Below the pieces are notes generated by a model. The model was not told the DNA's origin. It made no database searches and saw nothing but the letters and a program-made list of their open reading frames with translations. Below, one piece after another: positions 13,501 through 26,691 of a stretch of DNA of 64,000 bases. How positions within the stretch are numbered: position 1 is the first letter of the stretch; each line of letters opens with the position of its first letter. Both the position numbers and the translations under genes were made by a program. Origin of the DNA: Hippopus hippopus (taxonomy: Eukaryota; Mollusca; Bivalvia; Cardiida; Cardiidae); the NCBI GenBank assembly GCA_946811185.2, contig OX328102.1:18353194-18417193 (forward strand), read 5' to 3'.

Positions 13501-16500
13501 AATATTATAATTATCATAAAGCAAAAACAACAACAACAACAAAAAAATGGAAAAAAAGGAATATCTAAATATAGAAAAGAATAAAAAAACCAGAAAACTA
13601 AAATAGAAAATATATATATATACAATATTAGTATAAATGACAAAAAAAATGATTATTAATAATAATGCAAAACATCTTATGAAAAAAAAGCTGTGAAAAA
13701 TGAAAAACTTGAAATGGAATGAAATAAAATTACATAAGTAGCAAAAAAAAAAAGAAAAAGAAAAAAAAAGAAAAAAGAAAAACATGAAATGAAAGCAATT
13801 AAAATAATTAGAAAAAAATAATAAGTTACAAAGAAGAAAAAAAAAAACAAGAATAAAATGGTAACAGGGAAAAAAATTATACAAGAATATATGAAAAAAA
13901 GAAAATAATATAGGGGATAAAGAAGATACAGAAATACAAGAACTTTAAATTCTAACACAAAAAAATGGAGTTACAATACAAAAAATGACATTGCCAAGTT
14001 TAAACAAACAGTTAGCTTTGTACATAAAGCAACAACTTAATTTTTACTCACAAATGCTTAAAAGAAAGGGTGTAATCTTAAGTACTGTAGATTGATATTG
14101 AACCGTTTACCAGATAATCCTGAGTTTCAAGGCTCTGAGGATCAAGGCTTAAATTGAAAACACTGCTATCAGCATTTCTCTATTTGCCAACATATTTTAT
14201 TCAACCATATGAGCCACATCTTTTTATATAGTCTACAAATGCTTTCGGTTCGGAGAAAATGAAATGGTCATTTGGAAAAGAGTTATGCAAGGAATATGAT
14301 TTTACTCACCATTACCATTAAAGTAAACCTAAATGTTCATTTAGTATTTATACAAATTGTTTTTCTGTAGGTTTAACAAATAATCACATCTGTGCAGTTT
14401 ACTTGAATCATTTATAGGCAAAGTTGTACATGTAGTACTGAAAAAATCTTTATTGCCCTTTTTTTAGAGATTTTCAATTGGAATATGTTTGTTTCTGATA
14501 CCCCCTGTCCCTGGCAAAAGTATTGCAGAAAGTATCAGAAGCAAGCATTATCCATAATCCTTTTTTTTTAAAGTAATGACAGGAAATTGCACACATAAAC
14601 AATTTTCATCATGAACTAAAACATACAGATTTGTAAAATGCAAAGGAAGCATCAGGAGGGAATTACCTTAGATACAAAGTTAAAAACCAAAGAATATTTA
14701 AATTGTTGATTAATAGTCATGAAATAGGATACAGATAATAAACTTAAAATTTTCAGTACTGTGTTATTGAGGAATCTTTGATTGAAAAATAGAAATATTG
14801 ACATAGAAGAACTAGACTTTACTCTGTATTTCAAGAAAACATAAAGGAATAAATACAAAGTTACAGTACAGCAGTGTGATTAACAAGTTACATAATATTA
14901 TGCCTACAGATTTCAACTGCAGCAGGTCACAAACACATGCGAGCAAGAAAGTCTTTAGAATGGTAAATTTAAGTTTGATTCCTTTGCAAGAGCAAAGAAA
15001 TCAAGATTATATGTACATGTATTCATATTAAGATGAAATTAAATTGAAAAGCAAAAAAAAAATAAAACAAATAAGGATGTGGTTTATTAACTCTTTATAA
15101 TATACAATTCTGTGTTTTAATTACTGTTAGAAATAAGACTTTTGAAAACACTGAGGAAAAAGGAAAACATGTTGGTTACCAGCATTTTATCCTTTTTCCC
15201 ACAATGTTTTCTTCCCATTCAAAGACAAATTTTCTTATTTGAGCACATTTACTTTGTCATCTGCAATTGCTTTCAATTTGGACCATTCTAAAATTTTAAG
15301 ACCTGTTATCAGAAAGAAAAATTGATTAAATGAATACTAAAATCTATCTTAAACTTGAAGATAAAAATGAGTAAAGCTGCATTAACAGTACAAAAATAAA
15401 ATTTTCACATTGAGAATGCATACAGTCAGCTTTCTACAGCAGCAGGTCATTTCTCACTTACAAACACAGGTTTGAGCAAGAAAAATAGAATTGTGAGTTA
15501 CATAAGTTCAGACTTTACTTATAATAGAAATACAATTTAACCAAGAATAGTCATATTGATTTAAAACAATCTAAAGTGTAAAACAGATCTGTCTCAGCTG
15601 TAAGTAATCAGGTTCCCATCCCCCATGTGTCTGAGCTAACAGTTTTCCTCACCAAATAGGGACATTTACACCAATGAACCAAAACAAAAAAAAATAGGAA
15701 TACAGGAAAACTATAGGAATATTATAATTATCATAAAGCAAAAACAACAACAACAACAAAAAAATGGAAAAAAAGGAATATCTAAATATAGAAAAGAATA
15801 AAAAACCAGAAAACTAAAATAGAATATATATATATATACAATATTAGTATAAATGACAAAAAAAACAATTATTAATAATAATGCAAATCATCTTATGAAA
15901 AAAAAGATGTGAAAAATGAAAAACTTGAAATGGAATGAAATAAAATTACATAAGTAGCAAAAAAAAAAAAGAAAAAAAAAAAAAAAACATGAAAAGAAAA
16001 ACATGAAAAGAAAAACATGAAAAGAAAGCAATTGAAATAATTAGAAAAAAATAATAAGTTACAAAGAAGAAAAAAAAACAAGAATAAAATGGTAACAGGG
16101 AAAAAAATTATACAAGAATATATGAAAAAAAGAAAATAATATAGGGGATAAAGAAGATACAGAAATACAAGAACTTTAAATTCTAACACAAAAAAATGGA
16201 GTTACAATACAAAAAATGACATTGCCAAGTTTAAACAAACAGTTAGCTTTGTACATAAAGCAACAACTTAATTTTTACTCACAAATGCTTAAAAGAAAGG
16301 GTGTAATCTTAAGTACTGTAGATTGATATTGAACCGTTTACCAGATAATCCTGAGTTTCAAGGCTCTGAGGATCAAGGCTTAAATTGAAAACACTGCTAT
16401 CAGCATTTTTCTATTTGCCAACATATTTTATTCAACCATATGAGCCACATATTTTATATAGTCTACAAATGCTTTCGGTTCAGAGAAAATGAAATGGTCA

Positions 16501-19500
16501 TTTGGAAAAGAGTTATGCAAGGAATATGATTTTACTCACCATTACCATTAAAGTAAATCTAAATGTTCATTTAGTATTTATACAAATTGTTTTTCTGTAG
16601 GTTTAACAAATAATCACATCTGTGCAGTTTACTTGAATCATTTATAGGCAAAGTTGTACATGTAGTACTGAAAAAATCTTTATTGCCCTTTTTTTAGAGA
16701 TTTTCAATTGGAATATGTTTGTTTCTGATACCCCCTGTCCCTGGCAAAAGTATTGCAGAAAGTATCAGAAGCAAGCATTATCCATAATCCTTTTTTTTTT
16801 AAAGTAATGACAGGAAATTGCACACATAAACAATTTTCATCATGAACTAAAACATACAGATTTGTAAAATGCAAAGGAAGCATCAGGAGGGAATTACCTT
16901 AGATACAAAGTTAAAAACCAAAGAATATTTAAATTGTTGATTAATAGTCATGAAATAGGATACAGATAATAAACTTAAAATTTTCAGTACTGTGTTATTG
17001 AGGAATCTTTGATTGAAAAATAGAAATATTGACATAGAAGAACTAGACTTTACTCTGTGTTTCAAGAAAACATAAAGGAATAAATACAAAGTTACAGTAC
17101 AGCAGTGTGATTAACAAGTTACATAATATTATGCCTACAGATTTCAACTGCAGCAGGTCACAAACACATGCGAGCAAGAAAGTCTTTAGAATGGTAAATT
17201 TAAGTTTGATTCCTTTGCAAGAGCAAAGAAATCAAGATTATATGTACATGTATTCATATTAAGATGTCATTAAATTGAAAAGCAAAAAAAAAATAAAACA
17301 AATAAGGATGTGGTTTATTAACTCTTTATAATATACAATTCTGTGTTTTAATTACTGTTAGAAATAAGACTTTTGAAAACACTGAGGAAAAAGGAAAACA
17401 TGTTGGTTACCAGCATTTTATCCTTTTTCCCACAATGTTTTCTTCCCATTCAAAGACAAATTTTCTTATTTGAGCACCATTTACTTTGTCATCTGCAATT
17501 GCTTTCAATTTGGACCATTCTAAAATTTTAAGACCTGTTATCAGAAAGAAAAATTGATTAAATGAATACTAAAATCTATCTTAAACTTGAAGATAAAAAT
17601 GAGTAAAGCTGCATTAACAGTACAAAAATAAAATTTTCACATTGAGAATGCATACAGTCAGCTTTCTACAGCAGCAGGTCATTTCTCACTTACAAACACA
17701 GTTTTGAGCAAGAAAAATAGAATTGTGAGTTACATAAGTTCAGACTTTACTTATAATAGAAATACAATTTAACCAAGAATAGTCATATTGATTTAAAACA
17801 ATCTAAAGTGTAAAACAGATCTGTCTCAGCTGTAAGTAATCAGGTTCCCATCCCCCATGTGTCTGAGCTAACAGTTTTCCACACCAAATAGGGACATTTA
17901 CACCAATGAACCAAAACAAAAAAAAAAATAGGAATACAGGAAAACTATAGGAATATTATAATTATCATAAAGCAAAAACAACAACAACAACAAAAAAATG
18001 GAAAAAAAGGAATATCTAAATATAGAAAAGAATAAAAAACCAGAAAACTAAAATAGAATATATATATATATACAATATTAGTATAAATGACAAAAAAAAC
18101 AATTATTAATAATAATGCAAATCATCTTATGAAAAAAAAGATGTGAAAAATGAAAAACTTGAAATGGAATGAAATAAAATTACATAAGTAGCAAAAAAAA
18201 AAAAGAAAAAAAAAAAAAAAACATGAAAAGAAAAACATGAAAAGAAAAACATGAAAAGAAAGCAATTGAAATAATTAGAAAAAAATAATAAGTTACAAAG
18301 AAGAAAAAAAAACAAGAATAAAATGGTAACAGGGAAAAAAATTATACAAGAATATATGAAAAAAAGAAAATAATATAGGGGATAAAGAAGATACAGAAAT
18401 ACAAGAACTTTAAATTCTAACACAAAAAAATGGAGTTACAATACAAAAAATGACATTGCCAAGTTTAAACAAACAGTTAGCTTTGTACATAAAGCAACAA
18501 CTTAATTTTTACTCACAAATGCTTAAAAGAAAGGGTGTAATCTTAAGTACTGTAGATTGATATTGAACCGTTTACCAGATAATCCTGAGTTTCAAGGCTC
18601 TGAGGATCAAGGCTTAAATTGAAAACACTGCTATCAGCATTTTTCTATTTGCCAACATATTTTATTCAACCATATGAGCCACATATTTTATATAGTCTAC
18701 AAATGCTTTCGGTTCAGAGAAAATGAAATGGTCATTTGGAAAAGAGTTATGCAAGGAATATGATTTTACTCACCATTACCATTAAAGTAAATCTAAATGT
18801 TCATTTAGTATTTATACAAATTGTTTTTCTGTAGGTTTAACAAATAATCACATCTGTGCAGTTTACTTGAATCATTTATAGGCAAAGTTGTACATGTAGT
18901 ACTGAAAAAATCTTTATTGCCCTTTTTTTAGAGATTTTCAATTGGAATATGTTTGTTTCTGATACCCCCTGTCCCTGGCAAAAGTATTGCAGAAAGTATC
19001 AGAAGCAAGCATTATCCATAATCCTTTTTTTTTTAAAGTAATGACAGGAAATTGCACACATAAACAATTTTCATCATGAACTAAAACATACAGATTTGTA
19101 AAATGCAAAGGAAGCATCAGGAGGGAATTACCTTAGATACAAAGTTAAAAACCAAAGAATATTTAAATTGTTGATTAATAGTCATGAAATAGGATACAGA
19201 TAATAAACTTAAAATTTTCAGTACTGTGTTATTGAGGAATCTTTGATTGAAAAATAGAAATATTGACATAGAAGAACTAGACTTTACTCTGTGTTTCAAG
19301 AAAACATAAAGGAATAAATACAAAGTTACAGTACAGCAGTGTGATTAACAAGTTACATAATATTATGCCTACAGATTTCAACTGCAGCAGGTCACAAACA
19401 CATGCGAGCAAGAAAGTCTTTAGAATGGTAAATTTAAGTTTGATTCCTTTGCAAGAGCAAAGAAATCAAGATTATATGTACATGTATTCATATTAAGATG

Positions 19501-22500
19501 TCATTAAATTGAAAAGCAAAAAAAAAATAAAACAAATAAGGATGTGGTTTATTAACTCTTTATAATATACAATTCTGTGTTTTAATTACTGTTAGAAATA
19601 AGACTTTTGAAAACACTGAGGAAAAAGGAAAACATGTTGGTTACCAGCATTTTATCCTTTTTCCCACAATGTTTTCTTCCCATTCAAAGACAAATTTTCT
19701 TATTTGAGCACCATTTACTTTGTCATCTGCAATTGCTTTCAATTTGGACCATTCTAAAATTTTAAGACCTGTTATCAGAAAGAAAAATTGATTAAATGAA
19801 TACTAAAATCTATCTTAAACTTGAAGATAAAAATGAGTAAAGCTGCATTAACAGTACAAAAATAAAATTTTCACATTGAGAATGCATACAGTCAGCTTTC
19901 TACAGCAGCAGGTCATTTCTCACTTACAAACACAGTTTTGAGCAAGAAAAATAGAATTGTGAGTTACATAAGTTCAGACTTTACTTATAATAGAAATACA
20001 ATTTAACCAAGAATAGTCATATTGATTTAAAACAATCTAAAGTGTAAAACAGATCTGTCTCAGCTGTAAGTAATCAGGTTCCCATCCCCCATGTGTCTGA
20101 GCTAACAGTTTTCCACACCAAATAGGGACATTTACACCAATGAACCAAAACAAAAAAAAAAATAGGAATACAGGAAAACTATAGGAATATTATAATTATC
20201 ATAAAGCAAAAACAACAACAACAACAAAAAAATGGAAAAAAAGGAATATCTAAATATAGAAAAGAGTAAAAAACCAGAAAACTAAAATAGAAAATATATA
20301 TATATATACAATATTAGTATAAATGACAAAAAAAACGATTATTAATAATAATGCAAAACATCTTATGAAAAAAAAACCTGTTAAAAATGAAAAACTTGAA
20401 ATGGAATGAAATAAAATTACATAAGTACCAAAAAAAAAAATAAAAAGAAAAAAAAAAGAAAAAAAAAAAAAAAACATGAAAAGAAAGCACTTAAAATAAT
20501 TAGAAAAAAATAATAAGTTACAAAGAAGAAAAAAAAAAACAAGAATAAAATGGTAACAGGGAAAAAAATTATACAAGAATATATGAAAAAAAGAAAATAA
20601 TATAGGGGATAAAGAAGATACAGAAATACAAGAACTTTAAATTCTAACACAAAAAAATGGAGTTACAATACAAAAAATGACATTGCCAAGTTTAAACAAA
20701 CAGTTAGCTTTGTACATAAAGCAACAACTTAATTTTTACTCACAAATGCTTAAAAGAAAGGGTGTAATCTTAAGTACTGTAGATTGATATTGAACCGTTT
20801 ACCAGATAATCCTGAGTTTCAAGGCTCTGAGGATCAAGGCTTAAATTGAAAACACTGCTATCAGCATTTTTCTATTTGCCAACATATTTTATTCAACCAT
20901 ATGAGCCACATATTTTTATATAGTCTACAAATGCTTTCGGTTCAGAGAAAATGAAATGGTCATTTGGAAAAGAGTTATGCAAGGAATATGATTTTACTCA
21001 CCATTACCATTAAAGTAAATCTAAATGTTCATTTAGTATTTATACAAATTGTTTTTCTGTAGGTTTAACAAATAATCACATCTGTGCAGTTTACTTGAAT
21101 CATTTATAGGCAAAGTTGTACATGTAGTACTGAAAAAATCTTTATTGCCCTTTTTTTTAGAGATTTTCAATTGGAATATGTTTGTTTCTGATACCCCCTG
21201 TCCCTGGCAAAAGTATTGCAGAAAGTATCAGAAGCAAGCATTATCCATAATCCTCTTTTTTTTAAAGTAATGACAGGAAATTGCACACATAAACAATTTT
21301 CATCATGAACTAAAACATACAGATTTGTAAAATGCAAAGGAAGCATCAGGAGGGAATTACCTTAGATACAAAGTTAAAAACCAAAGAATATTTAAATTGT
21401 TGATTAATAGTCATGAAATAGGATACTGATAATAAACTTAAAATTTTCAGTACTGTGTTATTGAGGAATCTTTGATTGAAAAATAGAAATATTGACATAG
21501 AAGAACTAGACTTTACTCTGTGTTTCAAGAAAACATAAAGGAATAAATACAAAGTTACAGTACAGCAGTGTTAATAACAAGTTACATAATATTATGCCTA
21601 CAGATTTCAACTGCAGCAGGTCACAAACACATGCGAGCAAGAAAGTCTTTAGAATGGTAAATTTAAGTTTGATTCCTTTGCAAGAGCAAAGAAATCAAGA
21701 TTATATGTACATGTATTCATATTAAGATGAAATTAAATTGAAAAGCAAAAAAAAAATAAAAATAATAAGGGTGTGGTTTATTAACTCTTTATAATATACA
21801 ATTCTGTGTTTTAATTACTGTTAGAAATAAGACTTTTGAAAACACTGAGGAAAAAGGAAAAAATGTTGGTTACCAGCATTTTATCCTTTTTCCCACAATG
21901 TTTTCTTCCCATTCAAAGACAAATTTTCTTATTTGAGCACCATTTACTTTGTCATCTGCAATTGCTTTCAATTTGGACCATTCTAAAATTTTAAGACCTG
22001 TTATCAGAAAGAAAAATTGATTAAATGAATACTAAAATCTATCTTAAACTTGAAGATAAAAATGAGTCAAGCTGCATTAACAGTACAAAAATAAAATTTC
22101 CACATTGAGAACGCATACAGTCAGCTTTCTACAGCAGCAGGTCATTTCTCACTTACAAACACAGGTTTGAGCAAGAAAAATAGAATTGTGAGTTACATAA
22201 GTTCAGACTTTACTTATAATAGAAATACAATTTAACCAAGAATAGTCATATTGATTTAAAACAATCTAAAGTGTAAAACAGATCTGTCTCAGCTGTAAGT
22301 AATCAGGTTCCCATCCCCCATGTGTCTGAGCTAACAGTTTTCCACACCAAATAGGGACATTTACACCAATGAACCAAAACAAAAAAAAATAGGAATACAG
22401 GAAAACTATAGGAATATTATAATTATCATAAAGCAAAAACAACAACAACAACAAAAAAATGGAAAAAAAGGAATATCTAAATATAGAAAAGAATAAAAAA

Positions 22501-24642
22501 CCAGAAAACTAAAATAGAAAATATATATATATACAATATTAGTATAAATGAAAAAAAATGATTATTAATAATAATGCAAAACATCTTATGAAAAAAAACC
22601 TGTGAAAAATGAAAAACTTGAAATGGAATGAAATAAAATTACATAAGTAGCAAAAAAAAAATAAAAAGAAAAAAAAAAGAAAAAAAAAAAAAAATAATAA
22701 GAAAAACATGAAAAGAAAGCAATTAAAATAATTAGAAAAAAATAATAAGTTACAAAGAAGAAAAAAAAAACAAGAATAAAATGGTAACAGGGAAAAAAAT
22801 TATACAAGAATATATGAAAAAAAGAAAATAATATAGGGGATAAAGAAGATACAGAAATACAAGAACTTTAAATTCTAACACAAAAAAATGGAGTTAAATT
22901 CAAAAAATGACATTGCCAAGTTTAAACAAACAGTTAGCTTTATACATAAAGCAACAACTTAATTTTTACTCACAAATGCTTAAAAAAAAGGGTGTAATCT
23001 TAAGTACTGTAGATTGATATTGAACCGTTTACCAGATAATCCTGAGTTTCAAGGCTCTGAGGATCAAGGCTTAAATTGAAAACACTGCTATCAGCATTTT
23101 TCTATTTGCCAACATATTTTATTCAACCATATGAGCCACATATTTTTATATAGTCTACAAATGCTTTCGGTTCGGAGAAAATGAAATGGTCATTTGGAAA
23201 AGAGTTATGCAAGGAATATGATTTTACTCACCATTACCATTAAAGTAAACCTAAATGTTCATTTAGTATTTATACAAATTGTTTTTCTGTAGGTTTAACA
23301 AATAATCACATCTGTGCAGTTTACTTGAATCATTTATAGGCAAAGTTGTACATGTAGTACTGAAAAAATCTTTATTGCCCTTTTTTTTAGAGATTTTCAA
23401 TTGGAATATGTTTGTTTCTGATACCCCCTGTCCCTGGCAAAAGTATTGCAGAAAGTATCAGAAGCAAGCATTATCCATAATCCTTTTTTTTTAAAGTAAT
23501 GACAGGAAATTGCACACATAAACAATTTTCATCATGAACTAAAACATACAGATTTGTAAAATGCAAAGGAAGCATCAGGAGGGAATTACCTTAGATACAA
23601 AGTTAAAAACCAAAGAATATTTAAATTGTTGATTAATAGTCATGAAATAGGATACAGATAATAAACTTAAAATTTTCAGTACTGTGTTATTGAGGAATCT
23701 GTGATTGAAAAATAGAAATATTGACATAGAAGAACTAGACTTTACTCTGTATTTCAAGAAAACATAAAGGAATAAATACAAAGTTACAGTACAGCAGTGT
23801 GATTAACAAGTTACATAATATTATGCCTACAGATTTCAACTGCAGCAGGTCACAAACACATGCGAGCAAGAAAGTCTTTAGAATGGTAAATTTAAGTTTG
23901 ATTCCTTTGCAAGAGCAAAGAAATCAAGATTATATGTACATGTATTCCTATTAAGATGAAATTAAATTGAAAAGCAAAAAAAATAAAACAAATAAGGGTG
24001 TGGTTTATTTACTCTTTATAATATACAATTCTGTGTTTTAATTACTGTTAGAAATAAGACTTTTGAAAACACTGAGGAAAAAGGAAAACATGTTGGTTAC
24101 CAGCATTTTATCCTTTTTCCCACAATGTTTTCTTCCCATTCAAAGACAAATTTTCTTATTTGAGCACCATTTACTTTGTCATCTGCAATTGCTTTCAATT
24201 TGGACCATTCTAAAATTTTAAGACCTGTTATCAGAAAGAAAAATTGATTAAATGAATACTAAAATCTATCTTAAACTTGAAGATAAAAATGAGTCAAGCT
24301 GCATTAACAGTACAAAAATAAAATTTTCACATTGAGAATGCATACAGTCAGCTTTCTACAGCAGCAAGTCATTTCTCACTTACAAACACAGGTTTGAGCA
24401 AGAAAAATAGAATTGTGAGTTACATAAGTTCAGACTTTACTTATAATAGAAATACAATTTAACCAAGAATAGTCATATTGATTTAAAAGTGTACAAATCG
24501 GAAAAGAAACAAAAAAAAGCAAAGTAAAATTACTAAAAACAACTTTCCCGACAACTAGCCTACCCTCTTCCCCATTCCCCATCCCCACCGCCATAGAAAA
24601 AAAAAGAACCAGAGGTTGTGTTTTGTTTTGTTTTGTTTTCAG

Positions 24643-24747
24643 TTTAAGATCCCTTGGCTTTGAAGTGGTAATACTTGAAAAAGATGACAGACACTTTGCC
24701 GGAGGCTGTAATGAGAAAAATCTACAAGTCAGCAGTGCATCTACATG
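24643..24747 (+). CDS. Candidate exon (alternative copy 1), amine-oxidase-like FAD protein
   Basis: Unannotated candidate exon, 105 nt. A pyrimidine-rich run ending TTTTCAG precedes it. In the phase that needs two bases from an upstream exon it reads LRSLGFEVVILEKDDRHFAGG and then ...NLQVSSASTW. GFEVVILE followed by DDRxxxGG resembles the second strand of the Rossmann fold in flavin amine oxidases, where a Glu ends the strand and a GG(R) motif follows. The usual GGR is degenerate here. It ends at ATG|GCAAGT, a GC rather than GT donor. A homologous exon with the same entry and exit phase is at 26155-26268. The preceding GxGxxG exon would lie upstream, perhaps beyond the satellite. A decayed gene copy is possible. 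Confidence 0.45.
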
Positions 24748-24773
24748 GCAAGTTAAAACCTATACAGGTAGAT

Positions 24774-24826
24774 TATGATCAGGCTAAACAAACTATGCAT
24801 TCTAATCTTAGACGTAAACTGTTTTT
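24774..24826. mobile_element. MITE family B core remnant
   Basis: TGATCAGGCTAAACAAACTATGCATTC... parallels 26512-26565 (TGATCAGACTGAACAG...) and the palindromic core of family B (GATCAGACTGCACAGAACG). It lies in the same place after each duplicated exon, so it was part of the duplicated segment. Confidence 0.5.
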
Positions 24827-24854
24827 TTTTTTCACAGATTTTCTAGATTGTCCT

Positions 24855-25064
24855 TTAACTCTTTAAGTCATTGCAAATTGAAAGCATTTACAAACGAAAA
24901 ATTGATGTGACTGAAAAATTTAAACATGTCTTGAGAAAGGTGGAAAACATTGTGGGAAAAGGAGAAAATGCTGGTTACCAGCATTTTCTCCTTTTCCCAT
25001 AATGTTTTCAAAAGGCTTCTTTCTCAGGGTCGTTAAAGTTCGGGATGGTGTGGTGAAGGGTTAA
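24855..25064. mobile_element. MITE family A, TTAA to TTAA
   Basis: Begins TTAACTCTTTAAG and ends GTGAAGGGTTAA. Centre GAAAACATTGTGGGAAAAGG / CCTTTTCCCATAATGTTTTC around GCTGGTTACCAGC. Its right TTAA is shared with the next copy. Confidence 0.85.
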
Positions 25065-25249
25065 CCCACCACCAAACAATCCTGTGTTTTAAAGACCCTG
25101 GGGAAAAAGCCTTTGAAAACATTGTGGGAAAAGAAAAAAATGCTAGTTACCAACATTTTTTCCTTTTCCTGCAGTGTTTTTATCTTATCGCAGACAAATT
25201 CCATCATTTGAGTGATATTAGTCATCTGCAAAATCTTACGCTCTAGACA
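25061..25249. mobile_element. MITE family A, 3' end cut by a SINE
   Basis: Starts at the shared TTAACCC and keeps CACCAAACAATCC, GAAAACATTGTGGG and TTCCATCATTTGAG. It stops at GTCATCTGCAAAATCTTACG, where the SINE at 25250 begins. Confidence 0.7.
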
Positions 25250-25466
25250 CTGCGTGGCTCAGTGGTAAAGCATGGGACTCATTACCTGGAGGCCCTGGTT
25301 TTGAGCAGCATTAGATCCACTGGGCCTTTCGTGGGAGTGTCCATGGGCAAGACACTTCAGAGCTCTAACCTAGTACTGGTAAAATCCAAGAAACACATGA
25401 ATATGTGAGCTGTTCCCAAGATATGACTGAAATAATGTTGAAAGAGGCATAAAACACTATTCAATA
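25250..25466 (+). mobile_element. tRNA-derived SINE
   Basis: A tRNA-like head (GCGTGGCTCAGTGGTAAAGC as A-box region) is followed by a body with GGGCAAGACACTTCAGAGC, ATGAATATGTGAGCTG and a tail TGTTGAAAGAGGCATAAAAC. The body matches 62335-62520, and the tail matches the SINE at 29279-29554. The head is too degenerate for a working tRNA. Confidence 0.7.
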
Positions 25467-25507
25467 ACAGTTAATCTGGGCCAGTCAAAAATTCTGTTGT
25501 CTGGTAT

Positions 25508-25728
25508 TTTAGCCTCCCAAACAATCCTGAGTTTTCATGACCCTGATGAAGACCCTTTAGAACTGAAAACATTGTGGAAAAGGGAGGTAACAGGCATTTT
25601 CTCCTTTTGCCACAGTATTTTCTAGCCTGTCAAAGAGCCTCAGTTCATTTGTACCACTTTCAGAATTGTTGCCTGCATTTGCTTTTAATATATAAGAGTC
25701 TTAAATTTGAAGTTCGGAAAAGGGTTAA
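25508..25728. mobile_element. MITE family A, diverged
   Basis: CCTCCCAAACAATCCTGAG at the left, GAAAACATTGTGGAAAAGG in the middle, and CGGAAAAGGGTTAA at the right. It lies 25 bp from the next copy. Confidence 0.65.
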
Positions 25729-25752
25729 AGAGAAAATCAAGAATAGTCATGA

Positions 25753-25985
25753 TTAACCCTTTACCACACAATCCCCACTTTTAATGACCCTTAGAAAGAA
25801 AGCTTTTGAAAACATTGTGGGAAAAGGAGAAAATGCTGGTAACCAGCATTTTCTCCCTTTTCCACAATGTTTTAATTCTACCTTATAAAATACAGATTCC
25901 ATCAATTAAACCACACTTAAATTGTTAACTGCAAGAACTTACAATTTGGGCAAGTCCACATTTTGTTTGTGTGGTAAAGGGTTAA
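25753..25985. mobile_element. MITE family A, near-complete
   Basis: TTAACCCTTTACCACACAAT at the left mirrors TGTGTGGTAAAGGGTTAA at the right, giving ~18-bp terminal inverted repeats. The central palindrome is nearly perfect (one extra C in the right arm). Confidence 0.9.
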
Positions 25986-26154
25986 ATGAAACAAGCAAAG
26001 ATTTGAAAAAATAGAAGAGTAAAAAGAAAAAGGGACACAAAGTTACTTTATAAACTTACTCGAAATCATTGCCTCACAACAATCCCCTACTCCCATCCTC
26101 CTACCCCTTCCTCCAAAATAAAATAAAGAGGTTTTCTTTTGGTTTTTTTTTTAG

Positions 26155-26268
26155 GGTTTTCGATTCAAGATACCATGGTTTCAAAGTGTTAGTGCTTGGA
26201 AAAGATGGCAGACACTTTGTCAGCAGCAATTATCAGAACAATCTACAAGTCAGCAGTGCATCTATATG
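26155..26268 (+). CDS. Candidate exon (alternative copy 2), amine-oxidase-like
   Basis: Candidate exon of 114 nt, preceded by a T-run ending TTTTAG and followed by a consensus GTAAGT donor. In the same phases as the exon at 24643 it reads ...SRYHGFKVLVLGKDGRHF then ...NNLQVSSASIW. The FAD-contacting Glu of copy 1 is Gly here, and GG is SS, so this copy has lost the nucleotide-binding signature although frame and splice sites are intact. It joins in phase to 30051-30102, restoring TGG (Trp) across the junction. The C/T-rich stretch upstream (CCCCTACTCCCATCCTCC) also matches the one before copy 1, so the whole ~250-bp block was duplicated. Confidence 0.45.
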
Positions 26269-26292
26269 GTAAGTTGAACACAGATCAGGTAT

Positions 26293-26512
26293 TTAACCCT
26301 TTACCCAACAACAAAGTTTTTGGATGTGGCCAAATTGAAACCATCTACAGACAGCAAAAAAAATGTGACTCAAAATTTGAAATTTGTGTTGGGAAGGGTA
26401 GAAAACATTGCGGGAAAAGGAGAAAATGCTGTTTCCGGCATTTTCTCTTTTTCCCACAATGTTTCCAAAAGGTCTCTTTCTCAGGGTTGTTTAAAGTCGG
26501 GATTTTGTGGTA
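26293..26512. mobile_element. MITE family A
   Basis: TTAACCCTTTACCCAAC at the left; GAAAACATTGCGGGAAAAGG and CTTTTTCCCACAATGTTTCC arms; it ends in GATTTTGTGGTA. It separates exon copy 2 from its family B remnant, so it inserted after the exon-block duplication. Confidence 0.8.
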
Positions 26513-26691
26513 TGATCAGACTGAACAGAATATGCAATCTGATCTGAGATCTACATTACAATTTTCTGTTCAGATCTTCTCTCAACATGATATGAAATTG
26601 TAATACATGTATCTTGACAGTCTTTAAGTCATTACCAAATAAAATTTTTAAACTTGTACTAAGTGAAAGTATATGTAGACAACAATATTAA

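Larger units (their letters stand above)
1..24488. repeat. Tandem satellite array of ~2.0-2.25 kb units (12 units, first and last cut)
   Basis: The same ~2.2-kb sequence recurs head to tail. Taking the ACAATTCT|GTGTTTT junction as boundary, units run 1-2192 (cut by the window edge), 2193-4185, 4186-6171, 6172-8417, 8418-10658, 10659-12889, 12890-15111, 15112-17342, 17343-19576, 19577-21805, 21806-24032 and 24033-24488 (cut; homology fades at TTGATTTAAAA). Units differ by few substitutions plus length changes in A-runs, a (TA)n tract and AACAAC runs. Units 2 and 3 are ~1.99 kb because they share a 227-bp deletion. No coding sequence is convincing: reverse-strand open frames are poly-Phe shadows of A-rich tracts, and a recurring 68-codon frame has no recognisable domain. 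Each unit holds two relics of MITE family A. The array probably lies in an intron of, or 5' to, the amine-oxidase-like exons that follow (inference). Confidence 0.97.

Noticed and set aside
2590..23781. Repeated reverse-strand frames rich in Phe and a recurring 68-codon frame in each satellite unit
   Set aside because: The Phe-rich frames are A-runs read backwards and change length between units. The 68-codon frame is kept only because the whole unit is kept; it has no domain, no Kozak support and no bias toward silent changes that I can see.
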